Source of the DNA: JBKHJZ01 sp046537875
GTDB lineage: Bacteria; Actinomycetota; Acidimicrobiia; Acidimicrobiales; VFJN01
DNA: 24,312 nt
Direction of reading: 5' to 3'
Assembly (NCBI GenBank): GCA_046537875.1
Contig: JBKHJZ010000035.1
Span: 1-24,312 of the forward strand
Numbering within the stretch: the first letter of the stretch is position 1; every line of letters starts with the position of its first letter. Below are positions 6,638-13,346 of this stretch, in pieces. The translations under genes were made by a program, and so were the position numbers. The notes below the pieces were generated by a model, which was not told the origin of the DNA, searched no databases, and was given only the letters and a program-made list of their open reading frames with translations.

Positions 6638-8491
6638 GTGAGCGGCACCGCGAGCACCGCTGCGGCACCCACCAGCGGCGTGGGTGCCGCGGTGGTCGAG
6701 CTGGTGAAGGTGCTGCGGTCGCTCGGGCGCGACGACCTCGTGAACCGGGCGACCGCAGCCAGCGCGCGCCTCAAGCGTCCCGCCACCGTCGTGTGCGTGG
6801 TCGGCGAGTTCAAGCAGGGCAAGAGCTCGCTGGTGAACGGGCTCCTCGGGCGGGAGGTCTGCCCGGTCGACGACGACCTGGCCACCTCCGCGATCACGCT
6901 CGTGCGCCACGGCGACGAGCCCGCCGCGGTGGTGCGCCGGCGGGTGGGCGACGAGGCCGTGGCCGACCGGGTGGCGATCGAGGACCTCGGCGACTGGGTG
7001 TCGGAGCAGGGCAACCCCGGCAACCACAAGGGCGTCGAGCGGGTCGACATCTCGGTGCCGAGCGCGATCCTGCGCCAGGGCCTCGCCATCGTGGACACGC
7101 CGGGGATGGGCGGCCTCGGCGCCGGCCACGCGGCCGCCACGCTGGCGTTCCTGCCGTTCGCCGACGGGCTGATCCTCACCTCCGACGCCTCCGCCGAGCT
7201 GAGCGCCCCCGAGGTCGAGTTCCTCGGCAGGGCGGTGGAGCTGTGCCCGACGGTGCTGTTCGCCCAGACCAAGTGCGACCTCTACCCGGCCTGGGAGCGC
7301 ATCGTCGAGATCAACCGCGGCCACCTCGCCAACCGGGGCCTCGACATCCCGATCGTGCCGGTGTCGAGCGCCCTGCGCAGCGAGGCGCTGGCCCGGCGCG
7401 ACCGCGAGCTGAACGAGCGAAGCCGCTTCCCCGAGCTGGTCAGCGCCCTCGGCAGCGACGTGGTGGAGCCCGCCAAGGCGCAGGCCGAGGAGCGCTCGGC
7501 CGCCGACGTGCGGGGCATCGCCGCCCTGGTGGGCTCGGCGCTCGAGGACGAGCGGCGCATGCTCTCCGACCCGGCCAGCCTCGACGCGGCGATGGCCGAC
7601 GTGAAGGCGGCGACCGAGCGGCTCGAGCACCTGCGGGGGCCGGGGGCCCGCTGGAGCGTCGTCGTGAGCGACGGCACGTCCGACATGCTGAGCAGGGTCA
7701 CCCACGAGCTCCGCCGGGGCCTGCGCGAGATCTCCAAGGCGATGGACGAGGAGATCGAGTCGCTCAAGACGGGCCAGGAGTGGGACGAGGTCACCCGCGA
7801 CCTCCAGTCGGACGTGGCCGACGAGGTCACCGAGGCGTTCGTCGCCGTCGAGCGCGGCCGGCTGGCCCTCCGCGAGCAGGTCGGCGAGCTGCTGCAGGAC
7901 GAGCACCTCGCGCTGCCGAGGACGGCGGGCCAGAGCATCGACCCGGTCGACGTGGCCGCCATGTGGCGCGACAAGCCCCTCGACGAGCCGGCCTCCGCCC
8001 GCAAGCGGGTGATGACCGGCGTCACCGGGCTGCGGGGCGCGCAGGGCGGCGTGATCATGTTCGGCATGATGGGGAACTTCCTGCCGGCCGCGGTCGCCAC
8101 GCTGGTCGCGTCCAACCCCGTCATGCTCGGCGCCGGCGCCCTCTTCGGCGGCATGCAGCTCGCCGAGGACCGCAAGCGGAAGGTCCAGGCGCGGCGGCAG
8201 GCCGCCCGGCAGCAGGTGCGGCAGTTCATCGACGACGTCCAGTTCGAGGTGATCAACGAGCTGACCGGGCGGGTCCGCGAGGTGCAGCGGGAGATGCGGG
8301 ACGAGTTCGGCGAGCGCCTGGCCGAGCTGCAGCGCACGTACACGGAGACCGCGAAGCAGGCGCAGGCGCACGCCAACCGCACGCGGGAGGAGACCAAGCA
8401 ACGCATGGCCGAGATCGATGCCGCGCGACAGGCCCTGGCCAAGGTCACCCAACTGGTGCCGGCCGGCAGCGCCGGAGGGGGGCGGGCATGA
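6638..8491 (+). CDS. iniA-like: Dynamin-like GTPase, IniA type
   Basis: The product is 617 residues. I place the start at GTG 6638 because GGGAGG lies nine bases upstream; the longer open frame before it overlaps the preceding gene. GTPase motifs are clear: P-loop GEFKQGKS (residues 56-63), a switch I region with DLATSAIT (80-87), DTPG (153-156) and TKCD (211-214). The C-terminal half is helical (stalk) with a hydrophobic stretch, GGVIMFGMMGN through GAGALFGG at about residues 470-505, that fits the membrane-inserting paddle of bacterial dynamins. M. tuberculosis IniA (640 residues) is the nearest named relative by motif, size and neighbours; it binds and cuts membranes and is induced by cell-wall drugs. 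The next GTPase gene overlaps by four bases (ATGA), so the two are probably made in equal amounts and act together. The family call is strong; orthology to IniA is likely. Confidence 0.88.
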   Translation: MSGTASTAAAPTSGVGAAVVELVKVLRSLGRDDLVNRATAASARLKRPATVVCVVGEFKQGKSSLVNGLLGREVCPVDDDLATSAITLVRHGDEPAAVVRRRVGDEAVADRVAIEDLGDWVSEQGNPGNHKGVERVDISVPSAILRQGLAIVDTPGMGGLGAGHAAATLAFLPFADGLILTSDASAELSAPEVEFLGRAVELCPTVLFAQTKCDLYPAWERIVEINRGHLANRGLDIPIVPVSSALRSEALARRDRELNERSRFPELVSALGSDVVEPAKAQAEERSAADVRGIAALVGSALEDERRMLSDPASLDAAMADVKAATERLEHLRGPGARWSVVVSDGTSDMLSRVTHELRRGLREISKAMDEEIESLKTGQEWDEVTRDLQSDVADEVTEAFVAVERGRLALREQVGELLQDEHLALPRTAGQSIDPVDVAAMWRDKPLDEPASARKRVMTGVTGLRGAQGGVIMFGMMGNFLPAAVATLVASNPVMLGAGALFGGMQLAEDRKRKVQARRQAARQQVRQFIDDVQFEVINELTGRVREVQREMRDEFGERLAELQRTYTETAKQAQAHANRTREETKQRMAEIDAARQALAKVTQLVPAGSAGGGRA

Positions 8492-9984
8492 GCATCACCC
8501 CCCTCGGTGGCGCCTCCCGCTTGGTGCTCGAGCTCGTCGACGAGCTGGCCCCGGCGCTGGCCGGCGGGCCGTTCGCCGACCGGGTCGCCCGCATCAGGGA
8601 GCGGCTCGGGGGGCCGCTCCGCGTGGCGATCGCCGGGCGGGTCAAGGCCGGGAAGTCGACCCTGCTCAACGCCCTGGTCGGCGAGCGCCTCGCGCCCACC
8701 GACGCGGGTGAGTGCACCCGCATCGTGTCGTGGTACCGGCGGGGCGACGGCTATGAGGTGACGGCCCGGCTGCGCGACGGCCGCGAGCAGCGCCTCGTGC
8801 ACCGGCGCAACGAGGGCGCACTGCAGATCGACCTCGGCGGGCTGGCGGATGCCGATGTCCAGTTCCTCGACGTCCGCTGGCCGGCGTCGACGCTCGACCG
8901 GGTGACGCTGATCGACACGCCCGGCCTGGCGTCGCTCAACGCCGAGAACTCGCGGCGCACCCACGAGTTCCTCGACCACGACGCCGACCGGACACCCGAC
9001 GCCGATGCGGTGATCTACCTCATGCGCCACCTGCACCGCAGCGACGTGGAGTTCCTCGACGCGTTCATGGACCGCTCGGTGGCGTCCGCGTCGCCCGTGA
9101 ACGCGGTGGCGGTGCTGTCGCGGGGCGACGAGATCGGTGCCGGCCGCATCGACGCCATGGTGTCGGCCCGGCGCATCGCCGAGCGGTACCGGAACGACCC
9201 CGAGGTGCGTGCGCTGTGCGCCACCGTGGTGCCGATGACCGGGCTGGTGGCCGAGACCGGGCTGACCCTGCGCGAGGAGGAGGCCTCGCACCTGCGCCAG
9301 CTGGCGGCGACGCCGGCCGAGGAGCTCGACATGATGCTGCTGTCGGCGGCGCAGTTCTGCGACCTCCACGCCAGCGACCTGACCGTCGAGGTGCGGCGCA
9401 GCCTGCTCGACCGGTTGGGCATGTTCGGGGTGCGCATCGCCGTCGAGGAGGTGCGGGCCGGCGCCACCACCGCGGCCGCGCTGGGGCCGAAGCTGGTGGA
9501 GCACTCGGGTCTCGCCGACCTCCAGCGGGTGATCGCCGAGCACTTCCTGCCCCGGGCCCGGGTGCTCCAGGCCCGCACCGCGCTGGTGGCCCTGCGGGCG
9601 CTGGCCCGTGACCTCCGCTCGGTCGAGGCGTCGCAGGCCGACCGGCTCGACCGGGAGGCCGAGCGGATCGAGGCGAGCGCGGTGGACTTCGCCCGCATCC
9701 GGGCCGCCCACCTCGTCGCCAGCGGCGCGGCCACGGTGAACGAGCGCGACCGGCACGACCTCGAGCGGATCCTGCTCGGCACCACCCCGGCCGACGCCCT
9801 GGACCTCCAGCCCGGCGCCGACGACGACGCGGTGCGCCAGGCCGCGCTGACGGCGGTCGCCCGGTGGCGCGACCGGGCCGCCGACCCGCTGGCGGAACCT
9901 GCGGTGTCCGAGGCCTGCGAGGCCGCCGCCCGCACGGGCGAGGCGATCTACGGGGCGCTCGCCGCCCGCCCGGCGGCCCGCTGA
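8488..9984 (+). CDS. iniC-like: Dynamin-like GTPase, IniC type
   Basis: The product is 498 residues and starts at ATG 8488, inside the stop of the IniA-like gene. Motifs: P-loop GRVKAGKS (residues 50-57), TDAGECTR with the switch I threonine (71-78), DTPG (143-146) and a G4 that reads SRGD (211-214) instead of the usual T/N-KxD. The rest is alpha-helical and ends Ala/Arg-rich. I see no long hydrophobic paddle like that of its partner. Mycobacterial IniC (493 residues) has the same size and the same GRVKAGKSTLLNAL and DAGECTR features. Bacterial dynamins often work as unlike pairs, so this is probably the partner of the IniA-like protein, at the inner face of the cell membrane. The altered G4 may change nucleotide affinity or specificity. 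It is the last gene of the + strand operon. Confidence 0.87.
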   Translation: MSITPLGGASRLVLELVDELAPALAGGPFADRVARIRERLGGPLRVAIAGRVKAGKSTLLNALVGERLAPTDAGECTRIVSWYRRGDGYEVTARLRDGREQRLVHRRNEGALQIDLGGLADADVQFLDVRWPASTLDRVTLIDTPGLASLNAENSRRTHEFLDHDADRTPDADAVIYLMRHLHRSDVEFLDAFMDRSVASASPVNAVAVLSRGDEIGAGRIDAMVSARRIAERYRNDPEVRALCATVVPMTGLVAETGLTLREEEASHLRQLAATPAEELDMMLLSAAQFCDLHASDLTVEVRRSLLDRLGMFGVRIAVEEVRAGATTAAALGPKLVEHSGLADLQRVIAEHFLPRARVLQARTALVALRALARDLRSVEASQADRLDREAERIEASAVDFARIRAAHLVASGAATVNERDRHDLERILLGTTPADALDLQPGADDDAVRQAALTAVARWRDRAADPLAEPAVSEACEAAARTGEAIYGALAARPAAR

Positions 9985-9993
9985 ACGTGCCGG

Positions 9994-10012
9994 GCGGCGG
10001 CTGACCCGCCGC
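9994..10012 (+). terminator. GC-rich hairpin after the IniC-like gene
   Basis: GCGGCGG (9994-10000) pairs with CCGCCGC (10006-10012) around a five-base loop, 10 bases after the stop at 9984. The region (9985-10095) separates two convergent operons, where a terminator is expected. There is no T-run, so the call rests on position and a seven-pair stem. Confidence 0.35.
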
Positions 10013-10095
10013 GCCGTCACCGACCTGCCGGTGGATCGCCTCGATGTGCGCTCCCCGGGCCGATTCGGTGGCGGCTCACGGGGCCGGCGTCCCGG

Positions 10096-10695
10096 TCAGG
10101 CCACGGTGCGCCGGGGCTCGACGAAGCGCACGTCGGTGAGCACCTCGGGCGGTTCCGCCAGCTCGCCCACGGTGACCGCACGTTCGACTGCGGGGGTGAC
10201 GACCTCGTCGTTCAGCTGGTCGAGCGGCATCACGTCGGATGCGGTGATGCTCAGGCGGATCCGTCGTTCCTCCGACAGGAACTCCGCGACCGCCCGGTCG
10301 ACGGTCGAATGGCCCTCGATCTCACCTTCGATCGCTCCCGCCAGCGCACCACCGCGGAGGATGGTCCGGCCGCGGCCCGACGTCGAGCCGGCGAGCTCCT
10401 GGTCCTGGTGCACGCGCCGCGGCGGGACGAGCCGGACGAGCCACACGAGCCCGACGAGCACGAGGATCACACCGGCTGCGAGCGCGGACGCCTGGAACAG
10501 CACCGTGTCCGTGCGGAGCGCGTCGTCGAGAGACTCGTTCAGGAGTGGCTCGGAAGCGACGAACCACTCGGTCACCCTGTCGATCGCCTCGAAGGAGAGC
10601 AACGCACCGAGCGTCCCGGCGGCCACGAGGACCAGTCCCAGGACCGCCAGGGCGACACGGTGACGGCTCAGCTGCCGGCTGCGTTGGCGCTTCAT
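10096..10695 (-). CDS. amaP-like: AmaP-like membrane protein (alkaline-shock membrane anchor type)
   Basis: The product is 199 residues. The ATG at 10695 overlaps the stop of the upstream gene by four bases. After a basic N-terminus (MKRQRSRQLSRHR) there is a first membrane helix (about residues 14-35, ALAVLGLVLVAAGTLGALL), an outside loop of about 30 residues, and a second helix (about 66-87, ASALAAGVILVLVGLVWLV). A soluble C-terminal domain of about 110 residues follows, with TILRGGALAGAIEGEIEG and a beta-strand pattern like Asp23-associated domains. This two-helix-plus-domain layout matches AmaP, which anchors Asp23 to the membrane in Staphylococcus. As the last gene of an Asp23 operon it is probably the anchor for the Asp23 proteins encoded upstream. 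Family membership is inferred from layout and neighbours. Confidence 0.8.
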   Translation of the reverse strand: MKRQRSRQLSRHRVALAVLGLVLVAAGTLGALLSFEAIDRVTEWFVASEPLLNESLDDALRTDTVLFQASALAAGVILVLVGLVWLVRLVPPRRVHQDQELAGSTSGRGRTILRGGALAGAIEGEIEGHSTVDRAVAEFLSEERRIRLSITASDVMPLDQLNDEVVTPAVERAVTVGELAEPPEVLTDVRFVEPRRTVA

Positions 10696-11219
10696 GACCG
10701 TCCCCCGCGGGTTCGGAGGCGCACATCCGGTCGGAGCGCCAGCCGGTGTCGCTCGCAGAACGCAGCGATCTCGCGCTCTGCCTGCTCGCGCACCGTCTCC
10801 GGCTGGAGGCGCCGAGTGGTGTCGACCCGGGCCCGCACGCGCCTGCGGCCGACGCGGACCCTGCTCCCCGACACACCCTCGACGCGGTCGAGCCGGTGTC
10901 CCAGCAGCCGTTCGAGGGAATGACGTTCGACCCGGAGGCCCGGCACGTCGGCGTCGACGGTCAACGGGGGGCGTGGCCAGAGAGCGGCCAACAGCAGGAG
11001 GACGCCGCCGGCGGCGAGGCCGAGTGAGACGGCCCGAACGGTCTGATCCGACCACTCGGTGGTCCGCAGCTGGTCCGGCCAGTCGCCGGGGAGGACCACG
11101 AAGCCGTCACCGATCCAGTTCGCGAGCACCTCGACGCAGATGAGGACGCCGCCGGCCACGAGGGCGAGCGCCATCAAGGCGGCGAGGAGCCGGGTGAGTG
11201 CGGGTGCCAGGACCCTCAT
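10692..11219 (-). CDS. DUF6286-type two-helix membrane protein
   Basis: The product is 175 residues. I take the ATG at 11219 (MRVLAPALTRLL), since the open frame before it has no sensible sequence and overlaps the upstream gene. Two membrane helices are visible: about residues 9-35 (LLAALMALALVAGGVLICVEVLA) and about 64-85 (AVSLGLAAGGVLLLLAALW). The tail of about 90 residues is Arg-rich with an alternating strand pattern (VRVGRRRVRARVDT), similar to the Asp23-like or DUF6286 domains found in actinobacterial Asp23 loci. It lies between a small Asp23 protein (10-base gap) and the AmaP-like gene (four-base overlap). It probably acts in the same membrane-associated complex. No enzymatic residues are apparent. 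Confidence 0.8.
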   Translation of the reverse strand: MRVLAPALTRLLAALMALALVAGGVLICVEVLANWIGDGFVVLPGDWPDQLRTTEWSDQTVRAVSLGLAAGGVLLLLAALWPRPPLTVDADVPGLRVERHSLERLLGHRLDRVEGVSGSRVRVGRRRVRARVDTTRRLQPETVREQAEREIAAFCERHRLALRPDVRLRTRGGRS

Positions 11220-11229
11220 CGCGGGACAC

Positions 11230-11574
11230 CTACACGACGCGGGGTGTACCACCCCGCGGTTCGTCGACGAACTCCTCGACTCGCAGGTCGAGACGGCGGA
11301 GGACGCGGCCGGTCTGGTGCTCGACGTCCCTCGCGACCTGATCGCGCAGCCGTTCGAGCAGCGGTGAGAGCGACTCACGCGGATACGGCAGCTGCAGGCT
11401 CGCTTCCAGCTCCAGGTCCGTTCCGTTGAGATCGACGACCTCGACCGAGGGCCGACGGGCACAGGCACCCCGGAGCTCGACCGACCTGGCGGCGATCTTC
11501 GAGATCACCTTTGCCGGCACGGAGAGCCGACCCCGCTCGCCCGGCGCCGGCAGCGCCGGGCGTTCCCCGTTCAT
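11230..11574 (-). CDS. Small Asp23/Gls24-family protein
   Basis: The product is 114 residues with ATG at 11574 overlapping the upstream stop (ATGA). After about 17 residues it reads GRLSVPAKVISKIAARSVEL, the typical first helix of Asp23/Gls24 domains (signature 'G...i...V...IA..a'), followed by strands around VEVVDLNGTDLELEASLQLPYP and a terminal helix with LRDQVARDVEHQTGRVLRRLDLRVEEF. The domain fills nearly the whole protein. Asp23 proteins of Gram-positive bacteria coat the inner membrane face and respond to envelope stress. It is one of two or three Asp23-type proteins in this operon, so they may form mixed assemblies. Cytoplasmic, no signal peptide. Confidence 0.85.
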   Translation of the reverse strand: MNGERPALPAPGERGRLSVPAKVISKIAARSVELRGACARRPSVEVVDLNGTDLELEASLQLPYPRESLSPLLERLRDQVARDVEHQTGRVLRRLDLRVEEFVDEPRGGTPRVV

Positions 11575-11768
11575 CGCCGAGGTTCCGACCGGGTGCGCGA
11601 CGAGCGCTCCAGCAGGGCGCCGACGTCGAGCTCGCCGGCGATCACCGCCGCGACGACCCAGCCGATCGCCGCAGCGAGCCCGACGATGAGCATCTCACCC
11701 AGCCCCCGGAACACCAGGACCGCGCCGAGCAACGCGCCGAGCAGGAGACCGATGTCTGTCGTCTTCAC
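11571..11768 (-). CDS. DUF2273-like small membrane protein
   Basis: The product is 65 residues. The start is set at GTG 11768 because GGAGG lies eight bases upstream and the GTG overlaps the preceding stop as GTGA. Almost the whole protein is two hydrophobic helices (LLLGALLGAVLVF and LIVGLAAAIGWVVAAVIAG) followed by GELDV and a basic tail. Size, the hairpin of two helices and the terminal GELD-type motif match DUF2273, a family regularly found next to Asp23 and AmaP genes. It probably helps anchor or organise Asp23 at the membrane. It overlaps both neighbours, so it is translationally coupled. Confidence 0.83.
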   Translation of the reverse strand: MKTTDIGLLLGALLGAVLVFRGLGEMLIVGLAAAIGWVVAAVIAGELDVGALLERSSRTRSEPRR

Positions 11769-12031
11769 GATCGCAACCTCCGGGGGTCGAGGCGACGCCA
11801 CCAGGACGTACGCCGGTGGAACGTTCTGGCCCGCCCCGCCGCGGCCGTGCCGCCGTGCACGAGGAGCTCCCGGGCGCGGGCGGCCTCGTCCATGTCGGCC
11901 CCCACACCGCCGACGTCGGGGTGGTGCTCGCGGACGAACCGGCGGTAGGCGGCGGACACCTGCCCCGGGGAGGCGCCGACCGGCACGCCGAGGAGCGACG
12001 CCGCCCGGCCGGCGTGCATCTCGCTCCTCAC
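11765..12031 (-). CDS. Minimal J-domain protein
   Basis: The product is 88 residues, starting at GTG 12031 by GTGA overlap with the upstream stop; the ATG at 12019 is an alternative. It consists of little more than a J domain: helix I (AASLLGVPVGA), helix II (QVSAAYRRFVREHHPD) with the diagnostic HPD at residues 37-39, and helix III (MDEAARARELLVHG). A basic Trp/Arg tail (RRTSWWRRLDPRRLRS) follows. J domains stimulate the ATPase of DnaK-type Hsp70 chaperones. With no zinc or substrate domain, it would rely on its tail or on its operon partners for targeting. The basic aromatic tail could touch the membrane. A J protein within an Asp23 operon suggests chaperone recruitment to the stressed envelope; this is inference. 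Confidence 0.8.
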   Translation of the reverse strand: MRSEMHAGRAASLLGVPVGASPGQVSAAYRRFVREHHPDVGGVGADMDEAARARELLVHGGTAAAGRARTFHRRTSWWRRLDPRRLRS

Positions 12032-12390
12032 CGCGCCGCTCCGCGCGGTGACGAGGACGCGGCGGCGACCGGGCGGCCCGACGTCGTCCCGATCGCTCCG
12101 GCGTCCTGCCCGGGCAGCACGATGTCGTCGATGTAGAGCCCGGCGAGCACCTCGGGTCGTTCGAAGGCTTCGACCACGCTCGCCTCCACCTGATCGGCGG
12201 TGGAGCCCCAGGCCATGACGACGTGGACCTCGAGTCGTCCGTCGGGCAGGATGCGCAGCCCGGGGACCCGTCGCCCGGGCAGGTACGCAGCCACCACGCC
12301 GCTCGGTCCCTCGCTGAGGTCGGCGACGTGCGGGCTCGCGGTGATGCGCCCGGAGAGCTCCTCGAGCTCCTCGGCGCTCCAGTCGATCAT
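12028..12390 (-). CDS. Divergent Asp23-like protein
   Basis: The product is 120 residues with ATG at 12390 overlapping the upstream stop by four bases. It begins MIDWSAEELEELSGRITASP, a helix like that opening Asp23-type domains, then strands (GVVAAYLPGRRVPGLRILPDGRLEVHVVMAWG) and a helix STADQVEASVVEAF before YIDDIVLP. The 'RLEVHVVMAWG' strand followed by a V-E-V helix is the Asp23 fold pattern, but identity to the classical family is low, so this is a divergent member or a look-alike. The last 25 residues (Ala/Ser/Arg) are probably disordered. It sits second in the operon between the main Asp23 gene and the J-protein. Confidence 0.78.
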   Translation of the reverse strand: MIDWSAEELEELSGRITASPHVADLSEGPSGVVAAYLPGRRVPGLRILPDGRLEVHVVMAWGSTADQVEASVVEAFERPEVLAGLYIDDIVLPGQDAGAIGTTSGRPVAAASSSPRGAAR

Positions 12391-12902
12391 TGGACGCGTG
12401 GTTCGGCCTCCGGCTCGGACTCACCGAGGTACACGTCGTCCACGGAGACGTTCACCTCGGGGACCTCGAGGCCGGTCATGCCCTCGATGCGACCGATGAC
12501 GTTCTGGCGGATGGACTGGGCGACGTCGACGATCGACGCGCCGTACTCCACGACGATGTCCAGATCGACCGCCGCCTGACGCTCTCCGACCTCGACGTGG
12601 ACGCCCTGGGTGGGCGAGGGCTCGCTGCCTCCCACGGGCATGCGCTCCTTCAGGGCGCCGAACGCCCGGCTGACGCTGACGCCCATGTCGTGCACCCCGG
12701 GCACCTCCCGGCAGGCGATCCCGGCGACCTTGGCGACGACGGTGTCGGCGATCGAGGTCCGGCCGTGGTCGGTCTCCAGCTGGGCGCGCTGCTGTGCTCC
12801 CGGCGAGCGGACCGCCGGCTGCGTGCCCGCCCCTCTCGTCGAGGTTCGCTGTCCCGTGGGCTGCTGCTCGTCGGTGGTCGGCTTCGACTGTGTGTCGGAC
12901 AT
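12387..12902 (-). CDS. Asp23/Gls24-family envelope stress protein
   Basis: The product is 171 residues and opens the seven-gene - strand operon. ATG 12902 has GGGAG about eight bases upstream. The first 47 residues are polar and disordered (MSDTQSKPTTDEQQPTGQ...). Residues about 48-160 are a clear Asp23 domain: RTSIADTVVAKVAGIACREVPGV, then GVHVEVGERQAAVDLDIVVEYG, then IRQNVIGRIEGMTGLEVPEVNVSVDDV. In Gram-positive bacteria Asp23 accumulates under alkaline or envelope stress and lies under the membrane held by AmaP. Here the anchor candidates are encoded downstream in the same operon. The 184 bases upstream should hold the operon promoter, but no unambiguous -35/-10 pair was found. Confidence 0.9.
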   Translation of the reverse strand: MSDTQSKPTTDEQQPTGQRTSTRGAGTQPAVRSPGAQQRAQLETDHGRTSIADTVVAKVAGIACREVPGVHDMGVSVSRAFGALKERMPVGGSEPSPTQGVHVEVGERQAAVDLDIVVEYGASIVDVAQSIRQNVIGRIEGMTGLEVPEVNVSVDDVYLGESEPEAEPRVQ

Positions 12903-13086
12903 GGCGTCGCTCCCGTCAGGTTGCCTCGCTCCCCTACTGCCCTGGTCGGAGCGTCACAAACCGGAGCTTCCCGAGGTCAGGTGGCGCGCTGTGTCCGAGT
13001 TGCCGGGAGGCCTCGCGTAGGGCCGTGGCTCACGGTGCAGATCCCGTACTGTTCAGCGTCCACTCCCTCGCCTGTCCGCTCGGCCT

Positions 13087-13272
13087 CTACGACCGCGCCG
13101 CGCCCCCACCGACCTGCCGACGGATCGCCTCGATGCGCTCCCGGCGGTCCCTGAGCTGGCTCCGGTAGCTCGCGTTGTCGGTGTTGGAGATCTCGTAGCT
13201 GAGATCGCCCAACACGGTGTCGAGGATCTCCCGCAGCAGCTCTGCGTCCTCGTCGGTGAGCGCCAGGTCCAT
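13087..13272 (-). CDS. Conserved small actinobacterial protein of unknown function
   Basis: The product is 61 residues. The ATG at 13272 is selected because GAGAGGAG lies just upstream; longer frames before it carry no sensible sequence. It reads MDLALTDEDAELLREILDTVLGDLSYEI, then NTDNASYRSQLRDRRERIEAIRRQ. This two-helix pattern (L-T-x-E/D-A-x-L-L-R-x-x-L, then a D-N/R-L-R-x-R helix) recurs in many actinobacterial genomes as a hypothetical protein. It is acidic in the first helix, basic in the second, and has no membrane segment. It stands between the Asp23 operon and the cyclase fusion gene and may be its own transcript. The function is not known. Confidence 0.8.
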   Translation of the reverse strand: MDLALTDEDAELLREILDTVLGDLSYEISNTDNASYRSQLRDRRERIEAIRRQVGGGAARS

Positions 13273-13346
13273 CGTGCTCCTCTCCCCGCTGGGGCTCGTC
13301 CCCTCGTGCCGGTGCACCGCAGCATGCACGACTCCGTGCCGACTCG

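Noticed and set aside
12903..13086. ECF-type promoter (GGAAGC ... TCCGAC on the - strand) before the Asp23 operon
   Set aside because: The -35-like GGAAGC is present, but the spacing and the -10 element do not match a known ECF consensus well enough to call.
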